A DNA stretch of 64,000 nt from Trinickia terrae (GCF_005144415.1 NZ_SWJE01000005.1:410134-474133); one strand, 5' to 3'. Shown: positions 23,986-31,962, counted from the stretch's first letter. Translations and numbers: made by a program. The notes: a model not told the origin generated them from the sequence alone.

Positions 23986-24614
23986 GCCATCCCGATTGCG
24001 CGGCGTGCGGCGTCGTGCACGCGAACGCGCGCGCGATGCGGCGCCGCTCGCGTGCGAAGCGCCAGAGCGGGCTCGTCCTGCTGGCGCTGTTGATCGCGCT
24101 GATGCTGATGTCGATCGCGCTGGCCGGCGCGCTGGACGTCTGGTCGCTGCAACGGCGGCGCGAGGAGGAAAAGCAACTGCTGTTCGCCGGCGACCAGTAC
24201 CGGCGGGCGATCGTGCGGTACTACGGCCTGGCTCGCGCCTATCCGGAATCCGTCGACGATCTGCTGGACGACACCCGCTTTCCCAAGCCGATGCATCATT
24301 TGCGTCGCGTGTATCCGGATCCGCTTACCGGACAAAACGATTGGATCTCCCTTTGGCTGGGCGATCGTTTTTATGGCGTCTACAGCAGTTCGGATCAGGC
24401 CACCGTCAAGCGCGCGGGATTTCCGCGGCAATACGCGGATTTCGAGGGAGAGGAGACATACGGGAAGTGGAAGTTCATTTACCTGGCGCCTGGCCTGAGC
24501 GTTCCGGCCAGCGATGCGGCGCCGGCCGCGCTCGATAAGCCGGCCAGCGCTCCGAACCTGTCCGGGTTCGCGGGCGGGTATCTCCCGGGGCAACTGTCGT
24601 CCGGCTTGCGTTGA
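23982..24614 (+). CDS. Pseudopilin-like protein without Glu5
   Basis: 210 residues. A long basic leader ends in KRQSG and is followed by the hydrophobic stretch LVLLALLIALMLMSIALAG. The usual FTLIE start is absent: mature residue 1 would be Leu and residue 5 Ala. Lack of Glu5 is normal for GspK, the tip subunit, so this may be the tip pseudopilin, though it is shorter than GspK (about 320). The body has a helix (EEKQLLFAGDQYRRAIVRYYG) and a C-terminal beta region (DQATVKRAGFP, YGKWKFIYLAPG). It closes the secretion cluster. The call is from hydrophobic pattern and gene order only. Confidence 0.7.
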   Translation: MSHPDCAACGVVHANARAMRRRSRAKRQSGLVLLALLIALMLMSIALAGALDVWSLQRRREEEKQLLFAGDQYRRAIVRYYGLARAYPESVDDLLDDTRFPKPMHHLRRVYPDPLTGQNDWISLWLGDRFYGVYSSSDQATVKRAGFPRQYADFEGEETYGKWKFIYLAPGLSVPASDAAPAALDKPASAPNLSGFAGGYLPGQLSSGLR

Positions 24615-24658
24615 CGTGTTATTGCTTGCGGCGCTTTGAATGAGACGCTCAGCGCACC

Positions 24659-25183
24659 TCAAGCAAGGATCGAAATCAGCCCCCCCACCGTCAACACCGC
24701 CCCCAGCCATTTCCCCGCGCTATAAAACCCATCCGAGTCATGCGCCTGCTGATTCGGATGTTCGAGCCCGAGCGTGCCGTAGACGAACGACTTGATGGGC
24801 GACGCCGAGTCGCCGGTATTGCTGGCGTCGGCGTTGCCGCTCGCGCTGTCGGGCCTGTCCCCGCCGTTGGAATCGGCGCTGGTGTTCGTGCTCGTATTGG
24901 CGTTGGAGCCCGGATCGCTGCCGGCGCCGGTGTTCGCGCCGCCGGACTGGGCCGTGGCCGCCGCGCCCGCCACCGCATCGGCCGACGCCGCCGCCACCCC
25001 CTTCGGCGACAAGCTCACGCGCGTGCTCTCGGTCGGTGCTGGCGTATCGGCGGGCTGCTGCTGCGCGATCCGAACGCCGGTGCCGCGATCCGCCGCCGCC
25101 GGCTGGGCGGCGTTGCCCTTCGCGCCCCCGGCGGTGTGATCCAGCGCAGGGTAGTATGCAGTGCTCGCGTTGTTGATCTGCAT
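24659..25183 (-). CDS. Ser/Ala/Asn-rich protein of unknown function with C-terminal hydrophobic segment
   Basis: 174 residues from MQINNAS, preceded by AAAGGAGCC. Most of the protein is low-complexity (Gly, Asn, Ser, Asp, Ala), including STNTSADSNGGD near the middle. Near residue 55 lies TRVSLSPKGVAA. The C-terminal 40 residues form an ordered part, SPIKSFVYGTLGLEHPNQ, followed by the membrane-like segment WLGAVLTVGGLISIL. No signal peptide is seen. I cannot name the family. It is convergent with the secretion cluster and probably not part of it. Confidence 0.75.
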   Translation of the reverse strand: MQINNASTAYYPALDHTAGGAKGNAAQPAAADRGTGVRIAQQQPADTPAPTESTRVSLSPKGVAAASADAVAGAAATAQSGGANTGAGSDPGSNANTSTNTSADSNGGDRPDSASGNADASNTGDSASPIKSFVYGTLGLEHPNQQAHDSDGFYSAGKWLGAVLTVGGLISILA

Positions 25184-25335
25184 GCCGGCTCCTTTCGGTT
25201 TCGTGACGTCGAGTGACAATTTTCATCGGCCAGGTAGTCGAGCATATAACGCCGTAAGGCTCAGCAAGGACTTTTTGCTCAAGGGATCGTGCACCTTATC
25301 CGTAATCGTGTCAGGACATTCTCACCCCGAGCACC

Positions 25336-26598
25336 ATGAACGACCCCGCAGCGTTGTCTTTGATCGCCCTGACCTCCTATCTCGGCCGTCAGCCCATCCT
25401 GAATCGACAAGGATCGCTTGTCGCCTACGAGCTGCTGTTCCGCTCGCTCTCGGAGAAGGAGGTGCGCGACGTCGATCCGACGCGCGCAACCGCCGACGTC
25501 GTGATCGGCGCGCTCTGCGAGCAGGGCGTCGATCGCGCGCTTGGCGGCCACGTCGGGTTCGTCAATGCCGGGCGCGACTGGCTGATGAGCGACATGCTCA
25601 ATGTCCTGCCGCCCAGGCAGTTCGTGATCGAGATCCTCGAGACGGTCGAGTTCGACGAGCGTCTGGCCGAGCGCGTCGGCGCGCTGAAGGAGGCCGGCTA
25701 TCGCTTTGCGGTCGACGACGTCGGCGAAGACACGCAATGGCGCGGCGGCGTTTTCGAGGACGCGGACTTCATCAAGGTCGACGTGCAGCTCTGGGAGCCG
25801 AACGCGCTCGTGCGTTTCGTGACGGCGATGCACTGCGCGGGCAAGCGCGTCGTCGCGGAGAAGGTCGAGACGCCCGCGCAGTACTTCACGACTTTCCAGG
25901 CGGGCTGCGACTACTTCCAGGGCTTCTATTTCGCGCATCCGCAGGTGCTCGCCACGCGCAAGATTCCGCCGCAGCGGCAAAGTCTCGTGAAGCTGATGAT
26001 GATGCTGAACATGGAGCCGTCGCTCGCGGACCTCGAAGAGGAGGTCAAGCGCAATCCGACGCTCACGATGCACTTGCTGCGCTTCGTGAACTCGGCGTCG
26101 CTCGGGAGGACGACCCCCATCGCTTCGGTGCGCGAGGCGATCGCCATCGTCGGCATGTCGTGGCTCAACCGCTGGGCGCTGCTCACGCTCTATGCGGACG
26201 GCGGCACGACCTCGCGTGCGTCGAACGCGCTCGTGCAACTGGTCGGCACGCGGGCGCGCTTCATGGAGCTCGCGGCCAAGCGCATGCGTCCGGGCGACGA
26301 CGATTTCTCGGACGCGGCGTTCATGACGGGCATGTTCTCGCTGCTGCACTTCGTGCTCGAGCGCAGCGTGGCCGATCTCGCCGACGAGCTGCACGTCGCG
26401 CAGCCGGTGGCCGAGGCGCTGCAGGGAGGCCCGGGCGAGCTGCAGGCATTGCTGCGTTGCGCGCAGGCGATCGAGACGCCCGAGGACGAAGCCGAGCTCG
26501 CGCATGCCTGCGGCGAGCTGGCGCCGCTCAATCCGGCATTGGTGCGGCTGCTCTTTGCCGCCGCCGGGAACTGGATGGCGGAGTACGCGGCGTTCTAG
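25336..26598 (+). CDS. EAL/HDOD (YuxH-type) signalling protein with degenerate EAL motif
   Basis: 420 residues starting in the context GAGCACC-ATG. The first half (residues 13-210) follows the EAL fold: YLGRQPILNRQGSLVAYELLFRS, FVIEILETVEFDERL, RFAVDDVGEDTQW and FIKVDVQLWEP. The signature EAL reads YELLFRS and several metal ligands are missing, so it probably does not hydrolyse cyclic-di-GMP. The second half is an HDOD domain (PTLTMHLLRFVNSASLG, IASVREAIAIVGMSWLNRW). Such proteins usually bind cyclic-di-GMP or partners as regulators. The stop codon runs directly into a terminator-like hairpin. Confidence 0.9.
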   Translation: MNDPAALSLIALTSYLGRQPILNRQGSLVAYELLFRSLSEKEVRDVDPTRATADVVIGALCEQGVDRALGGHVGFVNAGRDWLMSDMLNVLPPRQFVIEILETVEFDERLAERVGALKEAGYRFAVDDVGEDTQWRGGVFEDADFIKVDVQLWEPNALVRFVTAMHCAGKRVVAEKVETPAQYFTTFQAGCDYFQGFYFAHPQVLATRKIPPQRQSLVKLMMMLNMEPSLADLEEEVKRNPTLTMHLLRFVNSASLGRTTPIASVREAIAIVGMSWLNRWALLTLYADGGTTSRASNALVQLVGTRARFMELAAKRMRPGDDDFSDAAFMTGMFSLLHFVLERSVADLADELHVAQPVAEALQGGPGELQALLRCAQAIETPEDEAELAHACGELAPLNPALVRLLFAAAGNWMAEYAAF

Positions 26599-26624
26599 GG
26601 CCTGTTATTAGTGTGAACAGGCCC
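26598..26624 (+). terminator. Terminator-like hairpin, copy 1 of an identical pair
   Basis: GGGCCTGTT pairs with AACAGGCCC across a 9-base loop, starting at the last base of the stop codon. The stretch is identical to 30990-31016, also directly at a stop codon. There is no strong T-run. It may serve both this gene and the convergent sigma-factor gene. Confidence 0.6.
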
Positions 26625-26636
26625 TGGGCGCCGCGG

Positions 26637-27914
26637 CTACTTACTCGCCGCCTGCCGCGCCCGCGCGAGCAGCAGCTCGCGCTCTCTCGTATTGCGCGTC
26701 ATCGCGGCGGCGCGCTCGAACTCGGCTCGGGCCTCGCCGGTCCGTCCGAGCTTCGCGAGCAGGTCGCCGCGCACGCTCGGCAGCCAGTGATAGTTCGCGA
26801 GCGTCGGCTCGGCGGTGAGCGCATCGACGACTTCGAGCCCTGCCTCGGGACCGAACGCCATGCCGAGCGCGACGGCCCGGTTCAGCTCGACGACGGGCGA
26901 CGGGCTGATCTGCGCGAGCGCGTCGTAGAGCGCGACGATCTGCACCCAATCGGTTTCCTCGGCGCTGCGGGCGCGCGCGTGGCAGGCCGCGAGCGCCGCT
27001 TGCAATGCGTATGGCCCGAGCGCTCCGCCGAGCGTGCGCGCGCGTTCGAGCGCGGCGAGCCCGCGGCGGATCAGCAGCCAGTCCCAGCGCGAGCGGTCCT
27101 GGTCGGCGAGCAGCACGGGCTGGCCGTTGGCGTCGACGCGCGCATGCGTGCGCGACGCCTGGATCTCCATCAGCGCAACGAGGCCATGCACTTCGCTCTC
27201 GCCGGGCGTGAGCCCGGCGAGGATGCGGCCGACGCGCAGCGCCTCGTCGCAGAGCGCGGGGCGCATCCAGTCGTCGCCGGCGGTGGCCGCGTAGCCTTCG
27301 TTGAAGACCAGGTAGATCACCTCGAGCACCGACGCGAGCCGCGCCGCACGCGCGTCTTTCTGCGGCACCTCGAACGGCACGCCCGCCGCGCGCAGCGTGC
27401 GCTTCGCGCGCACGATCCGCTGCGCGATGGTCGGCTCGGGCACCAGGAACGCGCGTGCGATCTCGTCCGTCGTCAGGCCGCCGATGAGGCGCAGCGTGAG
27501 CGCCACGCGCGCATCGGTCGAAAGCACCGGGTGGCAGGCGGTGAAGATGAGCCGCAGCAGGTCGTCACCGATGTCGTCGGCGCGCGCCGCGTCGAGCGAG
27601 TCGACGAAGTCGGGCACGATGTGCGTCTCGAGCGCGTCGAGCTCGCGGCCGAGCTCTTCATGCTTGCGCGCATGCAGCGCGTCGAGCCGCAGCTTGTCGA
27701 GCGCGCGGTTCTTGGCCGTCGACATCAGCCAGGCGCCCGGGTTGTCCGGCACGCCTTCTTGCGGCCAATGCTCGAGCGCGGCGACGAACGCGTCCTGCGC
27801 GATCTCTTCGGCGAGGCCCACGTCGCGCACCACGCGCGCCACGTGCGCGATCACGCGCGACGATTCGATCCGCCAGACCGCTTCGATCGCTTTTTGCGTC
27901 GACGCCAGCGTCAC
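26637..27914 (-). CDS. ECF42-type sigma factor with C-terminal helical extension
   Basis: 425 residues from GTG at 27914 (VTLASTQKAIEAVWRIES), where the sigma-2 region begins; an open frame further upstream belongs to the end of the preceding gene. Region 2 contains VARVVRDVGLAEEIAQDAFVAALEHWP and NPGAWLMSTAKNRALD; region 4 contains LTLRLIGGLTTDEIARAFLVPEPTIAQRIVRAKRTL. A long helical, TPR-like C-terminal part (residues 190-425) marks the ECF42 family. That family is usually encoded next to YCII/DGPF-domain proteins, as here. No anti-sigma gene is seen. The extension may replace an anti-sigma factor in regulating activity. Probably transcribed together with the two YCII genes. Confidence 0.92.
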   Translation of the reverse strand: MTLASTQKAIEAVWRIESSRVIAHVARVVRDVGLAEEIAQDAFVAALEHWPQEGVPDNPGAWLMSTAKNRALDKLRLDALHARKHEELGRELDALETHIVPDFVDSLDAARADDIGDDLLRLIFTACHPVLSTDARVALTLRLIGGLTTDEIARAFLVPEPTIAQRIVRAKRTLRAAGVPFEVPQKDARAARLASVLEVIYLVFNEGYAATAGDDWMRPALCDEALRVGRILAGLTPGESEVHGLVALMEIQASRTHARVDANGQPVLLADQDRSRWDWLLIRRGLAALERARTLGGALGPYALQAALAACHARARSAEETDWVQIVALYDALAQISPSPVVELNRAVALGMAFGPEAGLEVVDALTAEPTLANYHWLPSVRGDLLAKLGRTGEARAEFERAAAMTRNTRERELLLARARQAASK

Positions 27915-27930
27915 GGTGAACTCCGGTGCG

Positions 27931-28350
27931 TCATGCGTCGCGGCGCGACGCTTCGAGATCGCGGAAGCGCTCGACCGCATCGTTCGGCTCGAAGTCTTCG
28001 AGCTCGAAGAGCTGCCGCACCTCGATCTCGCCATCGGCCATCTCGCCGAACGGCGCCGGGAAGCGCCGCGTCCATTCCAGCGCTTCTTCGCGCGAGCGCA
28101 CCTGGATCAGCGTATAGCCGGCGATCAGCTCCTTCGTTTCGGTGAACGGGCCGTCGACGACGGTGCGCTTGCCGCCCGAATAGCGGATGCGCCAGCCCTT
28201 CGAGCTCGGCTGCAGGCCCGTGGCGTCGAGCAGCACGCCGGCCTTGGCCAGTTCCTCGTGATAGGCCGCCATCGCGGCGATCAGCGATTCTTCCGGCATC
28301 GCGCCGGATTCGCTCGTCGGCGTGGCCTTCACCATGATCATGAATCGCAT
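27931..28350 (-). CDS. YCII/DGPF-domain protein, partner of the sigma factor
   Basis: 139 residues from MRFMIMVKA, preceded by AAAGGAG. It has the DGPF-family features: MVKATPTSESG, GVLLDATGLQP, the name motif VDGPFTETKELIAGYTLIQVRS and a C-terminal VRQLFELEDF. The biochemical role of these proteins is not established; they are linked genomically to ECF41/42-type sigma factors. The gene ends 17 bases before the sigma-factor start. Confidence 0.9.
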   Translation of the reverse strand: MRFMIMVKATPTSESGAMPEESLIAAMAAYHEELAKAGVLLDATGLQPSSKGWRIRYSGGKRTVVDGPFTETKELIAGYTLIQVRSREEALEWTRRFPAPFGEMADGEIEVRQLFELEDFEPNDAVERFRDLEASRRDA

Positions 28351-28503
28351 TGCAGTTCTCCTTTGAATAAAAGCGGGTGAGAAGGGCGGGATCGCGCTTC
28401 TGCCTGTACGACGAACCATGCGCGCGCGGATCGACATTTGCGCATGCGAGTCAGGGTAAACCCCTGTGTCGTGCGCAGCCCGCGCGGGCCTCGCCCCATC
28501 CCT

Positions 28504-28857
28504 TCATTCGTAGCAAGGCGCGACCTTGCGGACTTCGATGGTGCACCACTTCGCGGCCGGGCATTCCGCCGCGATCGCGATGGCTTCGTCGAGGCTCTTG
28601 CAGTCGAGCAGGAAAAAGCCGCCGACCATCTCCTTGGCCTCGGCGAACGGCCCATCGACGAGCCGGGGCTCGCCGCCGCGCACCTGCACGCGCACGGCTT
28701 TGTCGGTCGACGCGAGCGATTCGACCGCGCGCAGCACGCCGCGCGCCTTGAGGCTTTCCGCGAAACGCACCATCGCGTCGTAGGCGGCGCGCCCGTCTTC
28801 GAGAGGGCGTTGGGCGCGCTGGTCTGCGGGCTCGACGATCAGCAGCAAGTAGGACAT
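28504..28857 (-). CDS. Second YCII/DGPF-domain protein
   Basis: 117 residues, MSYLLLIVEPADQ. The body carries VDGPFAEAKEMVGGFFLLDC and ends CTIEVRKVAPCYE. It is a shorter paralogue of the protein at 27931 and lies about 150 bases upstream in the same direction. It fits the gene neighbourhood of an ECF42 system. Confidence 0.88.
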   Translation of the reverse strand: MSYLLLIVEPADQRAQRPLEDGRAAYDAMVRFAESLKARGVLRAVESLASTDKAVRVQVRGGEPRLVDGPFAEAKEMVGGFFLLDCKSLDEAIAIAAECPAAKWCTIEVRKVAPCYE

Positions 28858-29131
28858 GACGTCTCCGGTCGGGTGGGCGGCGGCACCTTACGCCAGGCGC
28901 CGGCGGAACCGTCTCAGGATAGTGCACGAGCGCGGCCTCTGCCATCGGCCTGCGCCGCGTGCCGTTCGCGGCGCGCATCGCGCGGTTTCCGCCGCTTGCG
29001 GAAAGACTTCGTGCATTCCGGTAACACCTCGTAAGAGCTGTCGAAAAGCGCTCGTTTCTTGCGCCATCGTGCGCGTGCGCGCGGCGGGATCATTCATTCT
29101 GTCCCAACCGCAATCCCAAGCGAGAGCTCCG

Positions 29132-29308
29132 ATGAACATCAACGGCAACATCAGCCCGGCTACCGAAGCGACCACCACGCACAACTGGCCCAAGCCGCCG
29201 GGGCAGCGCAACAGCACCGACACGCTTCCCGCGCTGCCCGCAACGACGCCGGCACAGCCCGCCGCGCCGGGCGGCCTGATCGGCAACAACATCAACACGA
29301 CCGCGTAA
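29132..29308 (+). CDS. Small Pro/Thr/Asn-rich protein of unknown function
   Basis: 58 residues, MNINGNISPATEATTTHNWPKPPGQ, with CGAGAG before the start. There is no hydrophobic segment. The composition is Pro-, Thr- and Asn-rich, ending GNNINTTA. The first residues resemble the MQINNAS start of the protein at 24659. It precedes two small genes in the same direction with short gaps, so it may share their transcript. Confidence 0.55.
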   Translation: MNINGNISPATEATTTHNWPKPPGQRNSTDTLPALPATTPAQPAAPGGLIGNNINTTA

Positions 29309-29323
29309 GCGCCGGGAGCCGTA

Positions 29324-29521
29324 GTGCGCAATTCCAAACTCATCAGGCGCTCCTTGCGCGCGGCCGCGTGGCTCGCGCTCGGCGTCACGCTTTCGCAACT
29401 CGCTGGCTGCGGGTTGCTCGCTTTTCCGTGCCGGCTGACCTCGGCGGTGGTGGATATCGTGCCCGGCGTCGGTCATGCCGCGGCGACACCGTTCGACGCC
29501 TGCGCCAAGGCAATCGATTAA
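29324..29521 (+). CDS. Small lipoprotein
   Basis: 65 residues from GTG at 29324 after GGGAGCC. A basic N-terminus (RNSKLIRRS) and hydrophobic stretch end in the lipobox LAGC. The mature part is about 37 residues (GLLAFPCRLTSAVVDIVPGVGH) with a second Cys and a hydrophobic centre. It resembles the small DUF6726-type lipoproteins of Burkholderia. It lies 15 bases after the previous gene and 5 bases before the next. Confidence 0.75.
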   Translation: MRNSKLIRRSLRAAAWLALGVTLSQLAGCGLLAFPCRLTSAVVDIVPGVGHAAATPFDACAKAID

Positions 29522-29525
29522 GACA

Positions 29526-30260
29526 ATGAAGATCACTCCGTCCGCTTGTGCATTGGCCGTCGCTTGCGTCGTCTTCACAAGCGTTGCGACGGATCTGCGC
29601 GCCGATCCCGCGCCGGCGGCGCATCGCGCGCGGCACGCCGTGAAGGCGAAGGCTTCGGGCGCCGGCGCGGCGGCCAAGCCCGCGGCCGCCGACGAGCCCT
29701 TCAGCTTCCGCGGCATCGTGCTCGGCGAGACGCTCGACGCGTTCCGCTCCCTCGAGGCCGCGCGCGCGATTCCCGCCGGCAGCGTCGCGATCTGCGAGAC
29801 GGACACGGTGGCCGCCGCCCTCGGCATGCGTTTCAAGACCGCCGACAGCCTGACGATCGCGTGCCGCTGGGGGCACCAGGAGCACGACGCCTGGCAGGCG
29901 TCGCAGGCGGTGGTCGACGGCGTGCCTGCGATCGATCACGTGCTGCGCTTCGCGAGCCCGGACGGGCAGGGTCCGCTGCGGCTCTACGAGATGTCGTTCG
30001 TGATCGACGAGGCGACGGGCAGCGATCTTCTGAACGCGCTGGACAAGAAATACGGCAAGGCGCGCCTCGACGCCGGCATGGAGCGAACCGCGAGCAGCGC
30101 GACGCCGGTCTATGTCTGGGAGAACGCGGTGAGCTCGATCACGCTGTGCTTCCTGCCGGGCACGCGCAGCGCCACGCTGACCTATCTGCTCAAGCACGCC
30201 GACGCGCAGGTGAGGTCGGTCGAGCGGCAATGGCAGACGAGCTCCGCCGATACCGGCTGA
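29526..30260 (+). CDS. Exported protein of unknown function
   Basis: 244 residues from ATG at 29526, five bases after the lipoprotein stop. The signal peptide ends near DLRADPAP. An Ala/Lys-rich linker follows, then an ordered domain from residue 57 (FSFRGIVLGETLDAFRSL) that includes ICETDTVAAALGMRF, LTIACRWGHQEHD and KKYGKARLDAG. The layout, a short beta domain followed by a KKYG segment, is common in bacterial exported proteins of unknown role. The domain has paired cysteines that could form a disulphide. Confidence 0.75.
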   Translation: MKITPSACALAVACVVFTSVATDLRADPAPAAHRARHAVKAKASGAGAAAKPAAADEPFSFRGIVLGETLDAFRSLEAARAIPAGSVAICETDTVAAALGMRFKTADSLTIACRWGHQEHDAWQASQAVVDGVPAIDHVLRFASPDGQGPLRLYEMSFVIDEATGSDLLNALDKKYGKARLDAGMERTASSATPVYVWENAVSSITLCFLPGTRSATLTYLLKHADAQVRSVERQWQTSSADTG

Positions 30261-30312
30261 CGCGCGCTGCTCTCTCCCATCCCCGTCTATCGCTTTTGGC
30301 GCGAGGGAAAAC

Positions 30313-30990
30313 ATGATCACTTCACGCGCGGCCGTCAGGGCCGCACTGGCTGCCGCAACGGCAAGCCTCGCCGCGTGCTCCAGCCCGCAGCAGTCGATCG
30401 TCGAAACGCCGATGTATCCGCCGCTGCAAAGCGCGCCGCTCAACGTCAACACGGAGGGCTCGATCTACCAGACGAGCACCGCGCTGCTGATGTACGAGAC
30501 GCCGCGCGCGCAGCATATCGGCGACGTGCTCACGATCCAGCTCTCGGAGAGCTACACGGACAGCGACGTGACCGATGCCGCCGCGAACCGATCGAGCGAC
30601 ATCACCGCCGATGCCGCGGACAAGTCGACGAAAGCGGCCTCGTCGCTCGCGAAGCTCTTCAACATCGGCTCGGCGTCGACGGAATTCAAGGGCCACGGCA
30701 ACATCTCGAACACGAGCGGCATGACCGGCGAGCTGGCCGTCACGGTGATCGGCACGCTGCCGTCGGGCAACCTGCTGGTCTCGGGCGAGAAGGTGATCGC
30801 GACGCGCGGGCAGCACGAGCGGATGCGGCTGTCGGGCGTCGTCAATCCCAAGGACATCGGCATCAACAACTACGTCCCTTCGAGCAAGGTCGCGAATGCG
30901 CGCATCGAGCAGGCGGGCGTCGGCATGCTGAACGATGCGACGACGTTGGGCTGGCTGCAGCATATGTTTCTCAGCGTGCTGACGTACTAG
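30313..30990 (+). CDS. flgH: Isolated FlgH-like L-ring lipoprotein
   Basis: 225 residues. A lipobox lies at LAACSS (Cys22). The FlgH core is recognisable: EGSIYQTS, ARAQ-like IGDVLTIQLSES, SSLAKLF and the C-terminal half with GHGNISNTSGMTGELAVTVIGTLPSGNLLVSGEKVI and LSGVVNPKDI. FlgH forms the outer-membrane L ring of the flagellar basal body. No other flagellar gene is nearby, and the sequence departs from typical FlgH in its first third, so this is probably a second, divergent copy. Whether it acts in a flagellum or another outer-membrane ring is open. It ends in the repeated hairpin. Confidence 0.88.
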   Translation: MITSRAAVRAALAAATASLAACSSPQQSIVETPMYPPLQSAPLNVNTEGSIYQTSTALLMYETPRAQHIGDVLTIQLSESYTDSDVTDAAANRSSDITADAADKSTKAASSLAKLFNIGSASTEFKGHGNISNTSGMTGELAVTVIGTLPSGNLLVSGEKVIATRGQHERMRLSGVVNPKDIGINNYVPSSKVANARIEQAGVGMLNDATTLGWLQHMFLSVLTY

Positions 30991-31016
30991 GGCCTGTTAT
31001 TAGTGTGAACAGGCCC
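30990..31016 (+). terminator. Terminator-like hairpin, copy 2 of an identical pair
   Basis: Identical to 26598-26624, with the same TA before it, again overlapping the stop codon of its gene. Its stem is 9 bp with a 9-base loop. The next gene is convergent. Confidence 0.6.
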
Positions 31017-31080
31017 CAACCAGTGCGAGGGAGGCCGGGCAGCGAGGCGAGCGGCGCATGCCGCGCCGCCTTATTTCTTT

Positions 31081-31860
31081 TCAGTGCGCCTGCGCCGTTT
31101 GCACTGTCTGCACCGTCTGCACAGATTGCTCTTGCATGAACCGCTCGGCCGCGCCGAGCTCGCCGTGCGGCACGAAGATATAGCCTTGGCCCCACACGGT
31201 CTGCACGTAGCGCGGCTCGGAAGGGTCGTTCTCCAGGAGCCGCCGCAGACGCCAGATCGACACGTCGAGGCTGCGGTCGCGATAGCTGACGCCGTGCCCG
31301 CGCAGCTTCTCGTTGAGCTGCGCGCGCGTCAAGACCGTCATCGCGTTCTTGACGAAGATCTTGAGCGTGGCGAATTCGCCCGAGCGCAGCGTGATGCGCT
31401 CGCCGTCGCGGCTCAGCTCGCGCGACGAGAAATTCACCTCGAAGCGCCCGAAGCGGTACGGCGGCAGGTTCTCCGGCGCGCCCGGCACGATCGCGCCGTG
31501 GCGGCGCAGCACGTTGCGGATGCGCGCGAGCAGCTCGCGCGGATCGAACGGCTTGGCGACGTAGTCGTCCGCGCCGAGCTCGAGGCCGACCACGCGGTCG
31601 ATCACGTCGGCGCGCGCGGTCAGCAGGATCACGGGGATGTCGTCGCCCGCCACGCGCAATTCCTTGAGCGCGGTGATGCCATCCTTCTCCGGCATCATGA
31701 TGTCGAGTATGACGAGCGTGGGACGCTCGATCTGCAGACGGCGCTTCAAGCCCTTGCCGCTGTGCAGGACGGACACGGCATAGCCCTGCGACTGCAGGAA
31801 CTCGCGCACCAGATCGCGCACTACGGGGTCGTCTTCTACGATCAGGATATGGTGTGTCAT
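31081..31860 (-). CDS. OmpR-family response regulator
   Basis: 259 residues, MTHHILIVEDDPVVRD. The receiver has Asp53 in LVILDIMMPEKDG, Thr in LLTARAD and Lys in VAKPFDPRE. The winged-helix domain (residues 135-230) has RSGEFATLKIFV, YRDRSLDVSIWRLRRLLE and VQTVWGQGYIFV. The C-terminus ends in the repeat SVQTVQTVQTAQAH, probably from slippage of a short DNA repeat. No histidine kinase gene is adjacent, so this is an orphan regulator. Confidence 0.94.
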   Translation of the reverse strand: MTHHILIVEDDPVVRDLVREFLQSQGYAVSVLHSGKGLKRRLQIERPTLVILDIMMPEKDGITALKELRVAGDDIPVILLTARADVIDRVVGLELGADDYVAKPFDPRELLARIRNVLRRHGAIVPGAPENLPPYRFGRFEVNFSSRELSRDGERITLRSGEFATLKIFVKNAMTVLTRAQLNEKLRGHGVSYRDRSLDVSIWRLRRLLENDPSEPRYVQTVWGQGYIFVPHGELGAAERFMQEQSVQTVQTVQTAQAH

Positions 31861-31962
31861 GCCATCAATTCTAAAAGTCGTAAATTTGATCCGTATTGCC
31901 GGAGTCTTGCGGTTTCTTTCCGCGCACCGGCACGGCCGCCGCGAATGCGCGTGCTGCCAGCC

